Positions 7,620 through 15,519 of a stretch of 64,000 nt of DNA are shown here, piece by piece; the first letter of the stretch is position 1; each line of letters starts with the position of its first letter. Source of the stretch: Microbacterium oleivorans NBRC 103075 (GTDB lineage Bacteria > Actinomycetota > Actinomycetes > Actinomycetales > Microbacteriaceae); assembly GCF_001552475.1 (NCBI RefSeq), contig NZ_BCRG01000004.1:62001-126000 (forward strand), in the 5' to 3' direction. Both the position numbers and the translations under genes were made by a program. The notes beneath the pieces are model-generated. The model was not told where the DNA came from. It did not search any database and saw nothing but the letters and a program-made list of their open reading frames with translations.

Positions 7620-8280
7620 GGGCTGAGCGCTCCACCCATTCCGGTATCGCCATCAGTTCCCGGATGTCGTTGACGAGCCGCGCCGTGTGGAACCCGTCGG
7701 CCGAGGCGTGGTGCACCTGGACGGCCAGCGGCATGAACGTGCGCCCGCCGCGTTCGACGTGCCGGCCGATCGTAAAAATGGGCAGCAGATGCCGGGTGCC
7801 ACCGTCGATCTGGAGCGAGAACCCGGTGAAGTGCGTCCACGGCACGCTCGAGACGTCGAATACGTCGGGCGGTAGCTCGCCCCGCGGGAACATTGTGGTC
7901 GCGGATGCAGCATCCGCGACCACCTCGGCAGTGCGCTCGTGGAAAGTGACGAAGTCCATGTCGTACTGCGACCAAACCACGGCGAACGTTTCGCGCTCCG
8001 CGTTGAACACGGTGAACGCTGGATGCACTACGGGCCACGTGGCGGGCGCGCCATCCTCGGTGAGCGCCATCCGGAACTCACGGCGACGATTCACAACGTT
8101 CGCGATCGCCCAGATCTGCGCGAGGTATGTCTTGCGCCCTGTGCGTCGCAGCGCAGCGAGGAGCTGAGTCACGTCGATCTCGACGGTGATGGCGTAGGTG
8201 CACGGCACCCGCTCGCGGTAGTACTCGAACGTCTCGCGGCGCGTCCACGTTTCGAGGTCGATCGGTTCGGGCAGGATCAT
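7591..8280 (-). CDS. catA: Chloramphenicol O-acetyltransferase (type A CAT), 3' end fused to IS end
   Basis: A 229-residue homologue of the trimeric type A CATs, which inactivate chloramphenicol by acetyl-CoA-dependent acetylation. Hallmarks include REFRMAL, VHPAFTVF, PWTHFTGFSL, the LLPIF segment and the catalytic HHASADG at residues 190-196. The ATG at 8280 gives a normal N-terminus. Normal family length is about 213-220. Residues 222-229 (RPYRSSQS) and the stop come from the first 26 bases of the IS, so insertion removed the native 3' end and replaced it. The core is intact, so activity is plausible. Base composition looks slightly less GC-rich than neighbours. Confidence 0.87.
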   Translation of the reverse strand: MILPEPIDLETWTRRETFEYYRERVPCTYAITVEIDVTQLLAALRRTGRKTYLAQIWAIANVVNRRREFRMALTEDGAPATWPVVHPAFTVFNAERETFAVVWSQYDMDFVTFHERTAEVVADAASATTMFPRGELPPDVFDVSSVPWTHFTGFSLQIDGGTRHLLPIFTIGRHVERGGRTFMPLAVQVHHASADGFHTARLVNDIRELMAIPEWVERSALRPYRSSQS

Positions 8281-8340
8281 TCACCCATCCTCGCAGCACC
8301 TCGCGACGCGCCACCGTTCAACATCCGCCAAGAAGTCCCC

Positions 8341-8362
8341 GAACCTCTTGATCAACACGACC
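8341..8362 (-). repeat. Third IS-type terminal repeat
   Basis: Reading the minus strand from 8362, GGTCGTGTTGATCAAGAGG repeats the IS left end with two changes; similarity fades beyond 25 bases. It is followed by TAG. It is either the true distal end of a larger unit or a relic of a second copy. It lies 33 bases beyond the stop of the next gene (8395). Confidence 0.75.
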
Positions 8363-8394
8363 TAGGCGCCCGCGTCGGCGCGGGTAACGCCCAG

Positions 8395-8646
8395 TCAGAC
8401 GTCGATGGGGGAGAGGTCGCCCTCGCCCTCCTCGCCGAGCTCGACGATCACCGGGTCCTCGCCCTGCGACTCCGGCTGGATGTCGGTCGCGGCATATGTC
8501 TCTTCGACCTCGTCCGCCTCGCTGGGCGCGAAGCCCTCGAACTCGGCGTCCGCCTCGGCGGTATCTCCCACCGTGGTGTCTTCGGTGGGTGCGTCACTCG
8601 GGTCGAGCCGGATGCCGTCATCGATCGGGTTCTCGGGGGTGCTCAT
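8395..8646 (-). CDS. Small acidic hypothetical protein
   Basis: An 83-residue protein from ATG 8646 with AAGGAACC close upstream. It is dominated by Asp, Glu, Pro and Thr with almost no basic residues and no hydrophobic segment, so it is probably disordered. I do not recognise a family. It is divergent from the phosphoesterase gene, and its 3' end abuts the IS-type repeat at 8341. A longer upstream start (to 8694) would add a basic stretch with no ribosome-binding site and is not chosen. Confidence 0.6.
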   Translation of the reverse strand: MSTPENPIDDGIRLDPSDAPTEDTTVGDTAEADAEFEGFAPSEADEVEETYAATDIQPESQGEDPVIVELGEEGEGDLSPIDV

Positions 8647-8761
8647 GAGGTTCCTTCCATCGGGTTCTCGCCGCCCGTGGGGGCGTGGTCTCAAGCTTCA
8701 CCCACGTGGGCGCCCCGCGCAGGGGCTGTTCCCGCTTGGCCCGCTGGGCTACCCTTCCGCG

Positions 8762-9256
8762 GTGACCACGCGACTGCTCCTGATCTCCGACACGCACATC
8801 CCCGGTCGGGCGAGACGACTTCCCGATGCGGTGCTGCGAGAGGCGGATGCCGCCGACCTCATCGTCCATGCGGGGGACTGGGTCGCGGCATCCGTTCTCG
8901 ACGACCTTCGTGAGCACGGGGACGTGCTCGGTGTGTACGGCAACAACGACGGCGACGATCTGCGTGGGCTGCTGCCCGAGATCGCCCGGCGCGAGATCGA
9001 CGGAGTCCGCGTCGCGGTCGTGCACGAGACCGGGCAGAAGCTGCGGCGCGAGGAACGCATGGATGCCGCGTTCCCCGACACGGATCTCCTCGTCTTCGGC
9101 CACAGCCACATCCCGTGGGACACGATGACCCCGCGCGGGATGCGGCTACTCAACCCTGGCTCCCCGACGGATCGGCGGCGTCAGCCCGACCACACACTGA
9201 TGACGGTCGACGTAGCGGACGGCGGCATCCGTTCCGTGAAACTCCACAGCCTCTGA
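8762..9256 (+). CDS. YfcE/MJ0936-family metallophosphoesterase
   Basis: A 164-residue calcineurin-like phosphoesterase. The binuclear metal motifs appear in order: SDTH near residue 9, HAGDW near 38, GNND near 61, and GHSHIPWD near 112, followed by NPGSP. Members hydrolyse phosphodiesters such as bis-pNPP or 2',3'-cyclic nucleotides; the natural substrate here is unknown. It starts at GTG 8762, in frame with the first beta strand TTRLLLISDTH. The gene stands alone 67 bases ahead of the MFS exporter. Confidence 0.85.
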   Translation: MTTRLLLISDTHIPGRARRLPDAVLREADAADLIVHAGDWVAASVLDDLREHGDVLGVYGNNDGDDLRGLLPEIARREIDGVRVAVVHETGQKLRREERMDAAFPDTDLLVFGHSHIPWDTMTPRGMRLLNPGSPTDRRRQPDHTLMTVDVADGGIRSVKLHSL

Positions 9257-9323
9257 CGGGTTGCACCACGTCGCCGGAGGAGTACTATCGCTGTCGGATT
9301 GCTAGAAAAGCGAGGTAAATCTC

Positions 9324-10940
9324 ATGGCGAAGGACTCCCGGCGGTGGCTCGGCCTCGTCTTCATTAGCATCGCGGTGTCGCTCATCATCGTCGACTCGAC
9401 GATCGTGAACGTCGCGGTGCCCTCGATCGTCGAAGAGCTGAAGATCAGCTCGACCCAGGTCCAGTGGGTGCAGGAGGTCTACACGCTCGTCTTCGCATCG
9501 CTCCTGCTCCTGTTCGGCGCCTTGGCCGACCGCTTCGGTCGACGCCGGGTGATGCTCCTCGGAGTCTCGATCTTCGCGGCATCCTCTGTGCTCGCGAGCT
9601 TCGCGTCGACCGGCGAGCTGCTGATCCTTGCCCGGTTCGCCCAGGGTGTAGGCGGCGCCATGATCCTGCCGACGACGCTCTCCCTCATCAACTCGACCTT
9701 CCGCGGGCGTGAGCGCGGCATCGCCTTCGCTGTCTGGGGCTCGACCATCGGCGGCATGGCGGCGGTCGGCCCGCTTCTGGGCGGCTGGCTGACGACGGCC
9801 TTCTCGTGGCGTTGGGCGTTCGGCATCAACATCCCGCTCGGCATCATCATCGTGATCGGCGTGCTGCTGACGGTTTCCGAATCGCGCGAAGCGCGTCGCC
9901 GCTCGATCGACGTCGTCGGCGCGCTGCTGTCGATCGTCCTGTTCGGTTCGCTCGTGTTCGGCCTGATCGAAGGCCGCACGTTCGGCTGGTGGACGGCGGA
10001 GGACGGTCTCACGATCGGCGGCTGGACCTGGCCCCTCTCGATCTCCCCGATCCCCTTCGCCTTCGGCGTCACGCTGATCGCGCTCATCCTCTTCATCTGG
10101 TGGGGGCTCCGCCGGGCGCAGCGGGGCAAGGATCCGCTCATTGAGTTCTCGCTCCTGAGCATCTCCTCGTTCCGCAACGGCAACGTCGCCGCCCTCGTGG
10201 TCTCGCTCGGCGAGTTCGGCCTCATCCTCGCCCTGCCGCTCTGGCTGCAGTTCGTCCTCGGATTCGACGCCCTGCAGGTCGGCTTCCTCCTCCTCGCCCT
10301 CGCCGCAGGATCCTTCGTCGCGAGCGGCGCCGCGGGTGCCTTCAGCGGCAGGATCTCGCCGGTTGTCGTCGTCCGTGCCGGCATCCTCGCGGAGATCATC
10401 GGCATCGCGTGGGCCGGCTTCATCATCGGACCGGATGCCGCCTGGGGATGGCTCGTCCCGGCGCTCGCCATCTACGGCTTCGGCGTCGGACTCGCGACCG
10501 CTCAGCTCACAGGCGTCATCTTGCAGGACGTCCCCGTCGAAAAGTCCGGTCAGGGCTCCGGCATCCAGTCGACTGCGCGGCAGGTCGGGTCGGCGCTCGG
10601 CGTCGCGATCCTCGGCACCGTGCTGTTCACGACGACGGGAAGCGTCCTCTCATCGTCCCTCGACGACGCCGGCCTTCCCGCGCCCGCGGCCGACAAGGTG
10701 GTGACGGCCGTCGTGGACTCCGCGGGTGCCGCAATCGCCGGCTTCGACGCGAATCCGGCTGACGCGCAGATTGCGGATGCCGCGCGCACCGCCTTCTCCG
10801 ACGGCACCCGGGCCTCGGCCCTGACCGCGGCGGGCTTCTTGGTCATCGGTCTGGGCGCGAGCTTCGCGCTCGGCTCCGGCAAGCGCCGAGACGAGGACGC
10901 TCAGGAGTCGCGTGCCGAGGAGCGCGTCCACGGGTCGTAA
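9324..10940 (+). CDS. DHA2-family (EmrB/QacA-like) MFS drug exporter, 14 TM
   Basis: A 538-residue proton-coupled exporter. The DHA2 signature VDSTIVNVAVPSI lies near residue 22, MFS motif A as DRFGRRRV near 70, and motif C as GPLLGGWL near 150. Hydrophobic segments fit 14 helices. The C-terminus is a charged tail. RBS GCGAGG precedes ATG 9324. Family members expel lipophilic cations, antibiotics or dyes. The 3' end overlaps the opposite-strand polymerase gene by 40 bases, so the two transcripts converge. No regulator lies next to it. Confidence 0.88.
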   Translation: MAKDSRRWLGLVFISIAVSLIIVDSTIVNVAVPSIVEELKISSTQVQWVQEVYTLVFASLLLLFGALADRFGRRRVMLLGVSIFAASSVLASFASTGELLILARFAQGVGGAMILPTTLSLINSTFRGRERGIAFAVWGSTIGGMAAVGPLLGGWLTTAFSWRWAFGINIPLGIIIVIGVLLTVSESREARRRSIDVVGALLSIVLFGSLVFGLIEGRTFGWWTAEDGLTIGGWTWPLSISPIPFAFGVTLIALILFIWWGLRRAQRGKDPLIEFSLLSISSFRNGNVAALVVSLGEFGLILALPLWLQFVLGFDALQVGFLLLALAAGSFVASGAAGAFSGRISPVVVVRAGILAEIIGIAWAGFIIGPDAAWGWLVPALAIYGFGVGLATAQLTGVILQDVPVEKSGQGSGIQSTARQVGSALGVAILGTVLFTTTGSVLSSSLDDAGLPAPAADKVVTAVVDSAGAAIAGFDANPADAQIADAARTAFSDGTRASALTAAGFLVIGLGASFALGSGKRRDEDAQESRAEERVHGS

Positions 10941-12133
10941 TCGACCTCGAGCGGCTCTTGCGGCGGCCGATCGGGCTCGGGGACGTGCTGAAGGTTCACA
11001 CGCACGCGGTACCAGAGCGAGCTCGAGCCGCGCATGCCATCGACGAGCACGTCGGCGGGGGAGAGGAGGCTGACGACCTCGGGATGCCGCTTCTTCCACG
11101 TATCGAGCCCCGCGAGTGCCTCGCCCTTCGTCGCGGCTCGGGAGATCTCGATGAGCGGCATCGTCGACTGACGGCGACCGGACGCGTCACCGCCACGCGG
11201 AGCGCGGTCAGCCGGCCCCAGACGTCCGGCCAGCGCGAGCAGACGATCGAGTGAACCCGGAGCATCGTCGATGCCGGCGTGCGGGTCGCCGCGCTCGGCG
11301 AAGCGAGTGGGGACGGTGAGCACCGTGAAAGCCTCCGGCCGGATCTCCCGCAGCTCTTCCCATTCGACGGGAGTCGAGACCCGCGCATCCGGGAGCGGCC
11401 TCACAGAGTAGGCCGATGCGACCGTGCGGTCTTTCGCGTTCTGGTTGAAGTCGACGAAGACGCTCTCGCCGCGCTCCTCCTTCCACCAGTGCGCCGTCGC
11501 GAGGCCCGGCGCGCGGTTCTCCACCTCGCGGGCGAGCGCCTGCGCGGCCAGCCGGATCTGCGGGTAGTCGTGAGCCCGATCGGTGCGGACGAGAATGTGG
11601 ATGCCGCGTGATCCGGAGGTCTTCGGCCATCCGACCAGCCCCACATCGGCGAGCACGTCGCGGGCGACGAAGGCGACGTCCACGATCTGCGACCACTCCA
11701 CGCCGGGCATCGGGTCGAGGTCGATGCGGAGCTCATCGGGGTGGTCGAGGTCGTCCGCGCGAACGGGATGCGGGTTGAGGTCGAGGCATCCGAGCCCCAC
11801 CGCCCAGACGAGACCTGCGGCATCCCGAATCACCGCTTCTTCGGCACTCGTCCCGGAGGCGTACTGCAGGGTTGCCGACGAGACGAAGGCGGGTCGATTC
11901 TCGGGCACGCGCTTTTGGAAGAAGGCTTCCTGGTCGATCCCCTTCACGAACCGTTTGAGCACCATCGGACGATCGGCGACGCCGCGGACGGCGCCTTCGG
12001 CGACCGCGAGGTAGTACTCGGCGAGGTCGCGCTTCGTGAGTCCCGGTTGGGGGAAGACCACCTTGTCGGGGCTCGACAGGCGCACCTCGTGCTCGCCGAC
12101 CTCGAGGATCGCCGCATCGTCCTTCTTCGCCAT
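10901..12133 (-). CDS. LigD-type DNA polymerase/primase domain protein
   Basis: A 410-residue stand-alone relative of the LigD polymerase domain (archaeo-eukaryotic primase fold), which adds nucleotides during end joining and gap repair. Seen are the N-terminal KVVFPQPGLTKRDLAEYY, the metal-binding Asp pair in RIDLDPMPG (about 137-145), the nucleotide-binding KTSGSRGIHI (about 170-179) and VFVDFNQNAKDRT. There is no ligase or nuclease domain, and no Ku gene in view. It resembles the separate PolD proteins of mycobacteria. The C-terminal 100 residues are less familiar. It is divergent from the M18 peptidase and its 3' end overlaps the MFS gene. Confidence 0.85.
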   Translation of the reverse strand: MAKKDDAAILEVGEHEVRLSSPDKVVFPQPGLTKRDLAEYYLAVAEGAVRGVADRPMVLKRFVKGIDQEAFFQKRVPENRPAFVSSATLQYASGTSAEEAVIRDAAGLVWAVGLGCLDLNPHPVRADDLDHPDELRIDLDPMPGVEWSQIVDVAFVARDVLADVGLVGWPKTSGSRGIHILVRTDRAHDYPQIRLAAQALAREVENRAPGLATAHWWKEERGESVFVDFNQNAKDRTVASAYSVRPLPDARVSTPVEWEELREIRPEAFTVLTVPTRFAERGDPHAGIDDAPGSLDRLLALAGRLGPADRAPRGGDASGRRQSTMPLIEISRAATKGEALAGLDTWKKRHPEVVSLLSPADVLVDGMRGSSSLWYRVRVNLQHVPEPDRPPQEPLEVDYDPWTRSSARDS

Positions 12134-12239
12134 GGGCCCGGTCTACCGCGGCGGGTCGCGCGGCGCCACGGGGTTGCGCCGCCGCGGGGAAACTACGATC
12201 GGAGGGTCCCGCCCGGCATCCTTCTCTGGAGGCACACCC

Positions 12240-13535
12240 ATGTCCACGCCCGTGACCGGCTCCGCAGCGCTCGACCACGCTGCTGATCTCGCCGACTTCG
12301 TCGCCGCCTCACCGTCGAGCTACCACGCCGCCGCCGAGGTCGCGCGTCGCCTGCGGGAGGCCGGGTTCCACGAGCTCGACGAGCGCGAGGCGTGGCCGGC
12401 CCAGCCCGGCGGGCGGTTCCTCGTCGTCCGCGACGGTGCCGTGCTCGCCTGGGTCGTGCCCTCGGCAGCGGATGCCGCGACCGGCGTCCACGTCTTCGGT
12501 GCGCACAGCGACTCCCCGGCCCTGAAGCTCAAGCCCCGCCCGACGACGGGAAGCCTCGGCTGGCTGCAGGCGGGCGTCGAGGTCTATGGCGGCCCGTTGC
12601 TGAACTCCTGGCTCGACCGCGAGCTCCGTCTCGCGGGGCGGCTCGTCCTCGACGACGGCACGAGGGTCCTCGCCGCCACGGGCCCACTCCTGCGACTCCC
12701 GCAGCTGGCGATCCACCTCGACCGCGAGGTCAACGACGGTCTCGCCCTCGACAAGCAGCGCCAGACCCAGCCCGTGTGGGGTCTCGGCGATGCGGATTCC
12801 GCCGATCTCCTCGGCGAGCTCGCGGCTGAAGCAGGCGTCGATGCCTCGCGCATCCGTGGTTACGACATCGTGACGGCCGACGCCGCACGCGGTGCCGTCT
12901 TCGGCAAGGACGACGTGTTCTTCGCCTCGGGGCGCCTCGACGACCTCGCCTCCGTCCACGCAGGCGTCGTCGCGATCGAGCGCGCGGCCGAGGGGTTCGA
13001 CGCCGACCGTATCGCCATGCTCGCCGTCTTCGATCACGAGGAGGTCGGGTCCGCCACCCGGTCAGGTGCCGCCGGCCCGTTCCTCGCCGACGTCCTCGAG
13101 CGCATCCAGCTGTCGCTCGGCGCCGACCGCGAGCAGCAGTTGCGGGCGCTCGCCGACTCGTGGTGCGTCTCGAGCGACGTGGGCCACGCGGTCCACCCGA
13201 ACTACGCCGAGAAGCACGACCCCGTCGTCCAGCCCCGTCTCGGGTCCGGCCCGATCCTCAAGATCAACGCCAACCAGCGCTACGCGACCGACGGCTCGGG
13301 TGCCGCCGCCTGGCACGGCTGGTGCGACGCGGCGGGCGTCGGCTCGCAGGAGTTCGTGTCGAACAACGCCGTGCCGTGCGGATCGACGATCGGTCCGATC
13401 ACCGCAACCCGGCTCGGAATCGCGACGGTGGACGTCGGCATCCCGATTCTGTCGATGCACTCGGCACGCGAACTCGCCGGCGTCAGCGACCTGCACGACC
13501 TGTCCCGCGTGGCGGAGGCGTTCTTCACCGCCTGA
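12240..13535 (+). CDS. M18 family aminopeptidase
   Basis: A 431-residue dinuclear zinc exopeptidase that removes N-terminal acidic or neutral residues from peptides in the cytoplasm. Metal and catalytic motifs are FGAHSDSPALKLKP (about 83-96), FDHEEVGS (about 262-269), HAVHPNYAEKH (about 315-325) and the C-terminal SMHSARE. ATG 12240 is chosen because CTGGAGGCAC precedes it and the protein then begins like its family. An upstream in-frame extension reads back through the opposite-strand polymerase gene and is rejected. A strong hairpin follows the stop. Confidence 0.9.
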   Translation: MSTPVTGSAALDHAADLADFVAASPSSYHAAAEVARRLREAGFHELDEREAWPAQPGGRFLVVRDGAVLAWVVPSAADAATGVHVFGAHSDSPALKLKPRPTTGSLGWLQAGVEVYGGPLLNSWLDRELRLAGRLVLDDGTRVLAATGPLLRLPQLAIHLDREVNDGLALDKQRQTQPVWGLGDADSADLLGELAAEAGVDASRIRGYDIVTADAARGAVFGKDDVFFASGRLDDLASVHAGVVAIERAAEGFDADRIAMLAVFDHEEVGSATRSGAAGPFLADVLERIQLSLGADREQQLRALADSWCVSSDVGHAVHPNYAEKHDPVVQPRLGSGPILKINANQRYATDGSGAAAWHGWCDAAGVGSQEFVSNNAVPCGSTIGPITATRLGIATVDVGIPILSMHSARELAGVSDLHDLSRVAEAFFTA

Positions 13536-13552
13536 GGCTGACCGCGGAAACG

Positions 13553-13599
13553 ACGGATGCCGCGGCCCCACCGACGTGTCGGGGGTCCGCGGCATCCGT
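13553..13599. terminator. Bidirectional hairpin between convergent genes
   Basis: ACGGATGCCGCGG (13553-13565) pairs perfectly with 13587-13599. The loop adds further C/G pairing. It lies between the M18 peptidase and the oppositely oriented transglycosylase-like gene and can serve both. There is no strong T tract. Confidence 0.65.
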
Positions 13600-13623
13600 T
13601 GTGTCAGCCGGGTCGGACGGAGA

Positions 13624-14661
13624 TCAGTACCAGCCGTTGTTCTGCGAGTGGCTCCACGCGCCGCACGGGCTGCCGTAGCGGCCGTCGATGTAGCCGAAGC
13701 CCCAGGCGATCTGCGTGGCGGGGTTGGTGCGCCAGTCGGATCCGACGCTGCCCATCTTGCTGCCCGGGAGGGCCTGTGGGATGCCGTAGGCGCCGCTCGA
13801 GGGGTTGGATGCCCGGTAGTTCCAGCCGGACTCCTTGTTCCAGAGCGAGACGAGGCACGAGTACTGGTCGTCGCCCCAGCCGTAGTCGCCGAGCATGGCA
13901 CGCGCGGTCGCCTTGGCGGCGGACGGAGACGTGCCGCCGCTGGAACCGCCGGACGACGGCGCGGGGGAGGAGTCCGACGAGCTCGAGCTGGTGCTCGAGG
14001 AGCGGGACGAGGACGCCTCTGCCTCGGCGGCAGCAGCCTCTTCGGCGGCCTTCTTCTCTGCAGCAGCCTTCGCCGCGGCCTCGGCCTTACGCTTCTCCTC
14101 GGCGACCCGCTCCTTCTCCTTCTCGACGGCGGCATCGAGTCGACCGCGCAACGCGCTGGTCTTCTCGTTCACCGTGGCGATCTCAGCCTCGACGGCCGTC
14201 GTGGCGTCGCGCGTGTCGAGGAGGAGGGGCATCGCGGAGACGGTCTCGAGCTCGTCGACGGCCGCCGTGAGGTCATCGGTCGGCACGGTGGTCGCCTTCG
14301 TTCCCACGTTGAGCTTCGAGGCCTTGATGTCGGCGGTGACGTCGGTCGAGGCGGCCACGGCCTTCTCGGCCTTGTCGATCGTCGACTGGATCTTCGACTC
14401 GGGAGCCGAGGTCGCGACGCCCTCGGTCAGCGATTCGGGGAGTGTCCGGGTGAAGGAAGCCAGTGCGATGGCCGGAGTGCTCATCTCCGCCTGTGCCGCC
14501 TGCGGCGCGGGGGCCATGGCGGTGGCGCTGGCGGCGATGACGAACGCGGTGGTGAGCGTGGAGAGGACGAGGATCGGACGGCGCCTGAGGCGGCGTTCTT
14601 CGAGTCGTTCTCCGGCTCGGATGGATCGGCGGGTGGGCGTGGATGTCGAGTCAGTAGGCAT
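13624..14661 (-). CDS. Secreted transglycosylase-like (SLT-fold) protein with coiled coil
   Basis: A 345-residue exported protein from ATG 14661. A basic N-terminus is followed by a hydrophobic signal or anchor segment (about 30-50). A helical region and a long Ala/Glu/Lys coiled coil (about 165-235) come next, then a Ser-rich linker, then a C-terminal lysozyme-like domain of about 85 residues. That domain has WNKESGWNYRASNPSSGAYG, IPQALPGSKM and two late Cys residues. The catalytic Glu of SLT domains is in NKESGW. It probably cuts or remodels peptidoglycan. GTG 14691 is an alternative start adding 10 residues. Ends in NNGWY, as these domains often do. Confidence 0.82.
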   Translation of the reverse strand: MPTDSTSTPTRRSIRAGERLEERRLRRRPILVLSTLTTAFVIAASATAMAPAPQAAQAEMSTPAIALASFTRTLPESLTEGVATSAPESKIQSTIDKAEKAVAASTDVTADIKASKLNVGTKATTVPTDDLTAAVDELETVSAMPLLLDTRDATTAVEAEIATVNEKTSALRGRLDAAVEKEKERVAEEKRKAEAAAKAAAEKKAAEEAAAAEAEASSSRSSSTSSSSSDSSPAPSSGGSSGGTSPSAAKATARAMLGDYGWGDDQYSCLVSLWNKESGWNYRASNPSSGAYGIPQALPGSKMGSVGSDWRTNPATQIAWGFGYIDGRYGSPCGAWSHSQNNGWY

Positions 14662-14863
14662 GCAGAAGTAAGGGTTCCGTGTAGGGGACACGCCCTTGAC
14701 GGGCGAGCGTGACCGTTCGGGCGGGCACGAGTCGCCTACTCTGTCCGACCGACCTGAGCGTTACCCGAATGTTACCTGGGCGTCGTCATTTCTTCGCCTC
14801 GCCGTAAAAGTCCTGATCAGTGAGCCTGGGAAGTTGCCGACGCCCGCCCGTGCAGGTTGTGAG

Positions 14864-14884
14864 CGATATATCGTTGTATATCGG
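14864..14884. promoter_or_regulatory. Candidate PadR operator
   Basis: CGATATATCG (14864-14873) is a perfect palindrome, followed at once by TTGTATATCGG, an A/T-rich block unlike its GC-rich surroundings. It lies 22 bases before the PadR start, where autoregulation is expected. The call rests on symmetry and position. Confidence 0.5.
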
Positions 14885-14905
14885 TCACGACGTGGAGGAG
14901 ACACC

Positions 14906-15514
14906 ATGAACAGTCCATTCGGTTCGCAGGGCTTTGGCTCGAACGGCTTCGGCGGCAACGGTCGCGGGTTCGGATCGGGTCCGCAGGGCCTCGATCTCGG
15001 CAATCTCGGCGCGGGCCTCATGGAAGCGTTCGAGCAGTTCCGCACGTCGTTCGATCAGCGTCCCGGTCCCTCCCGGATGAGCCGTGGCGATGTCCGCACC
15101 GCGGTCCTCGCGCTCCTCGCCGAGCGTCCTATGCACGGCTACCAGATCATTCAGGAGATCGATTCGCGCAGCGGCGGCTCGTGGAAGCCGAGCGCGGGAT
15201 CCGTCTACCCCACCCTTCAGCTCCTCGCCGACGAGGGCCTGATCGTCGCGGAAGAAGCGGGCGGCCGCAAGACCTATTCGCTCACCGACGCCGGCCGTAT
15301 GGTCGCGGAAGAAGCCGCCGGCTCCGCCCCGTGGGAGACCGCCGCACCCACGAAGGAGCACCACCGCGCGACCGCACTGCCCAAGGCGGGCGTTGAGCTG
15401 GCCCAGGCCGCCGCGCAGGTGGCGCGGACGGGCACGCCGGCGCAGGTGGCGGAGGCCGTGGAGATCCTCGACGAGGCTCGCCGCCGGCTCTACGCCCTCC
15501 TCGCGCAGGGCTGA
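14906..15514 (+). CDS. PadR family transcriptional regulator
   Basis: A 202-residue regulator. The first 60 residues are Gly/Phe/Asn-rich and probably disordered. A winged helix follows: RTAVLALLAERPMHGYQI, GSVYPTLQLLADEGLI, then a wing with GGRKTYSLTDAG. The C-terminal helical part (about 150-200) would form the dimer. GTGGAGGAG lies upstream of ATG 14906, and an A/T-rich palindrome in the leader is the likely operator. It is followed five bases later by the AarF-like kinase gene, so the two may be co-transcribed. PadR proteins usually repress exporters or envelope genes. Confidence 0.88.
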   Translation: MNSPFGSQGFGSNGFGGNGRGFGSGPQGLDLGNLGAGLMEAFEQFRTSFDQRPGPSRMSRGDVRTAVLALLAERPMHGYQIIQEIDSRSGGSWKPSAGSVYPTLQLLADEGLIVAEEAGGRKTYSLTDAGRMVAEEAAGSAPWETAAPTKEHHRATALPKAGVELAQAAAQVARTGTPAQVAEAVEILDEARRRLYALLAQG

Positions 15515-15519
15515 CCCGC

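Larger units (their letters stand above)
6677..8361. mobile_element. Possible larger transposed unit carrying a CAT gene
   Basis: The left IS end (6673-6697) and an inverted copy at 8341-8365 match at 23 of 25 positions, better than the left end matches the nearer right end. Both outer ends are bordered by CTAG (6673-6676 and 8362-8365), as a four-base target duplication would give. The unit would hold the transposase and the chloramphenicol acetyltransferase gene. The alternative is an independent IS insertion beside an older relic end. Confidence 0.5.

Noticed and set aside
14662-14863. Riboswitch ahead of the transglycosylase-like gene (cyclic-di-AMP riboswitches often precede such genes in actinobacteria)
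   Set aside because: I could not recognise conserved riboswitch blocks in the leader.
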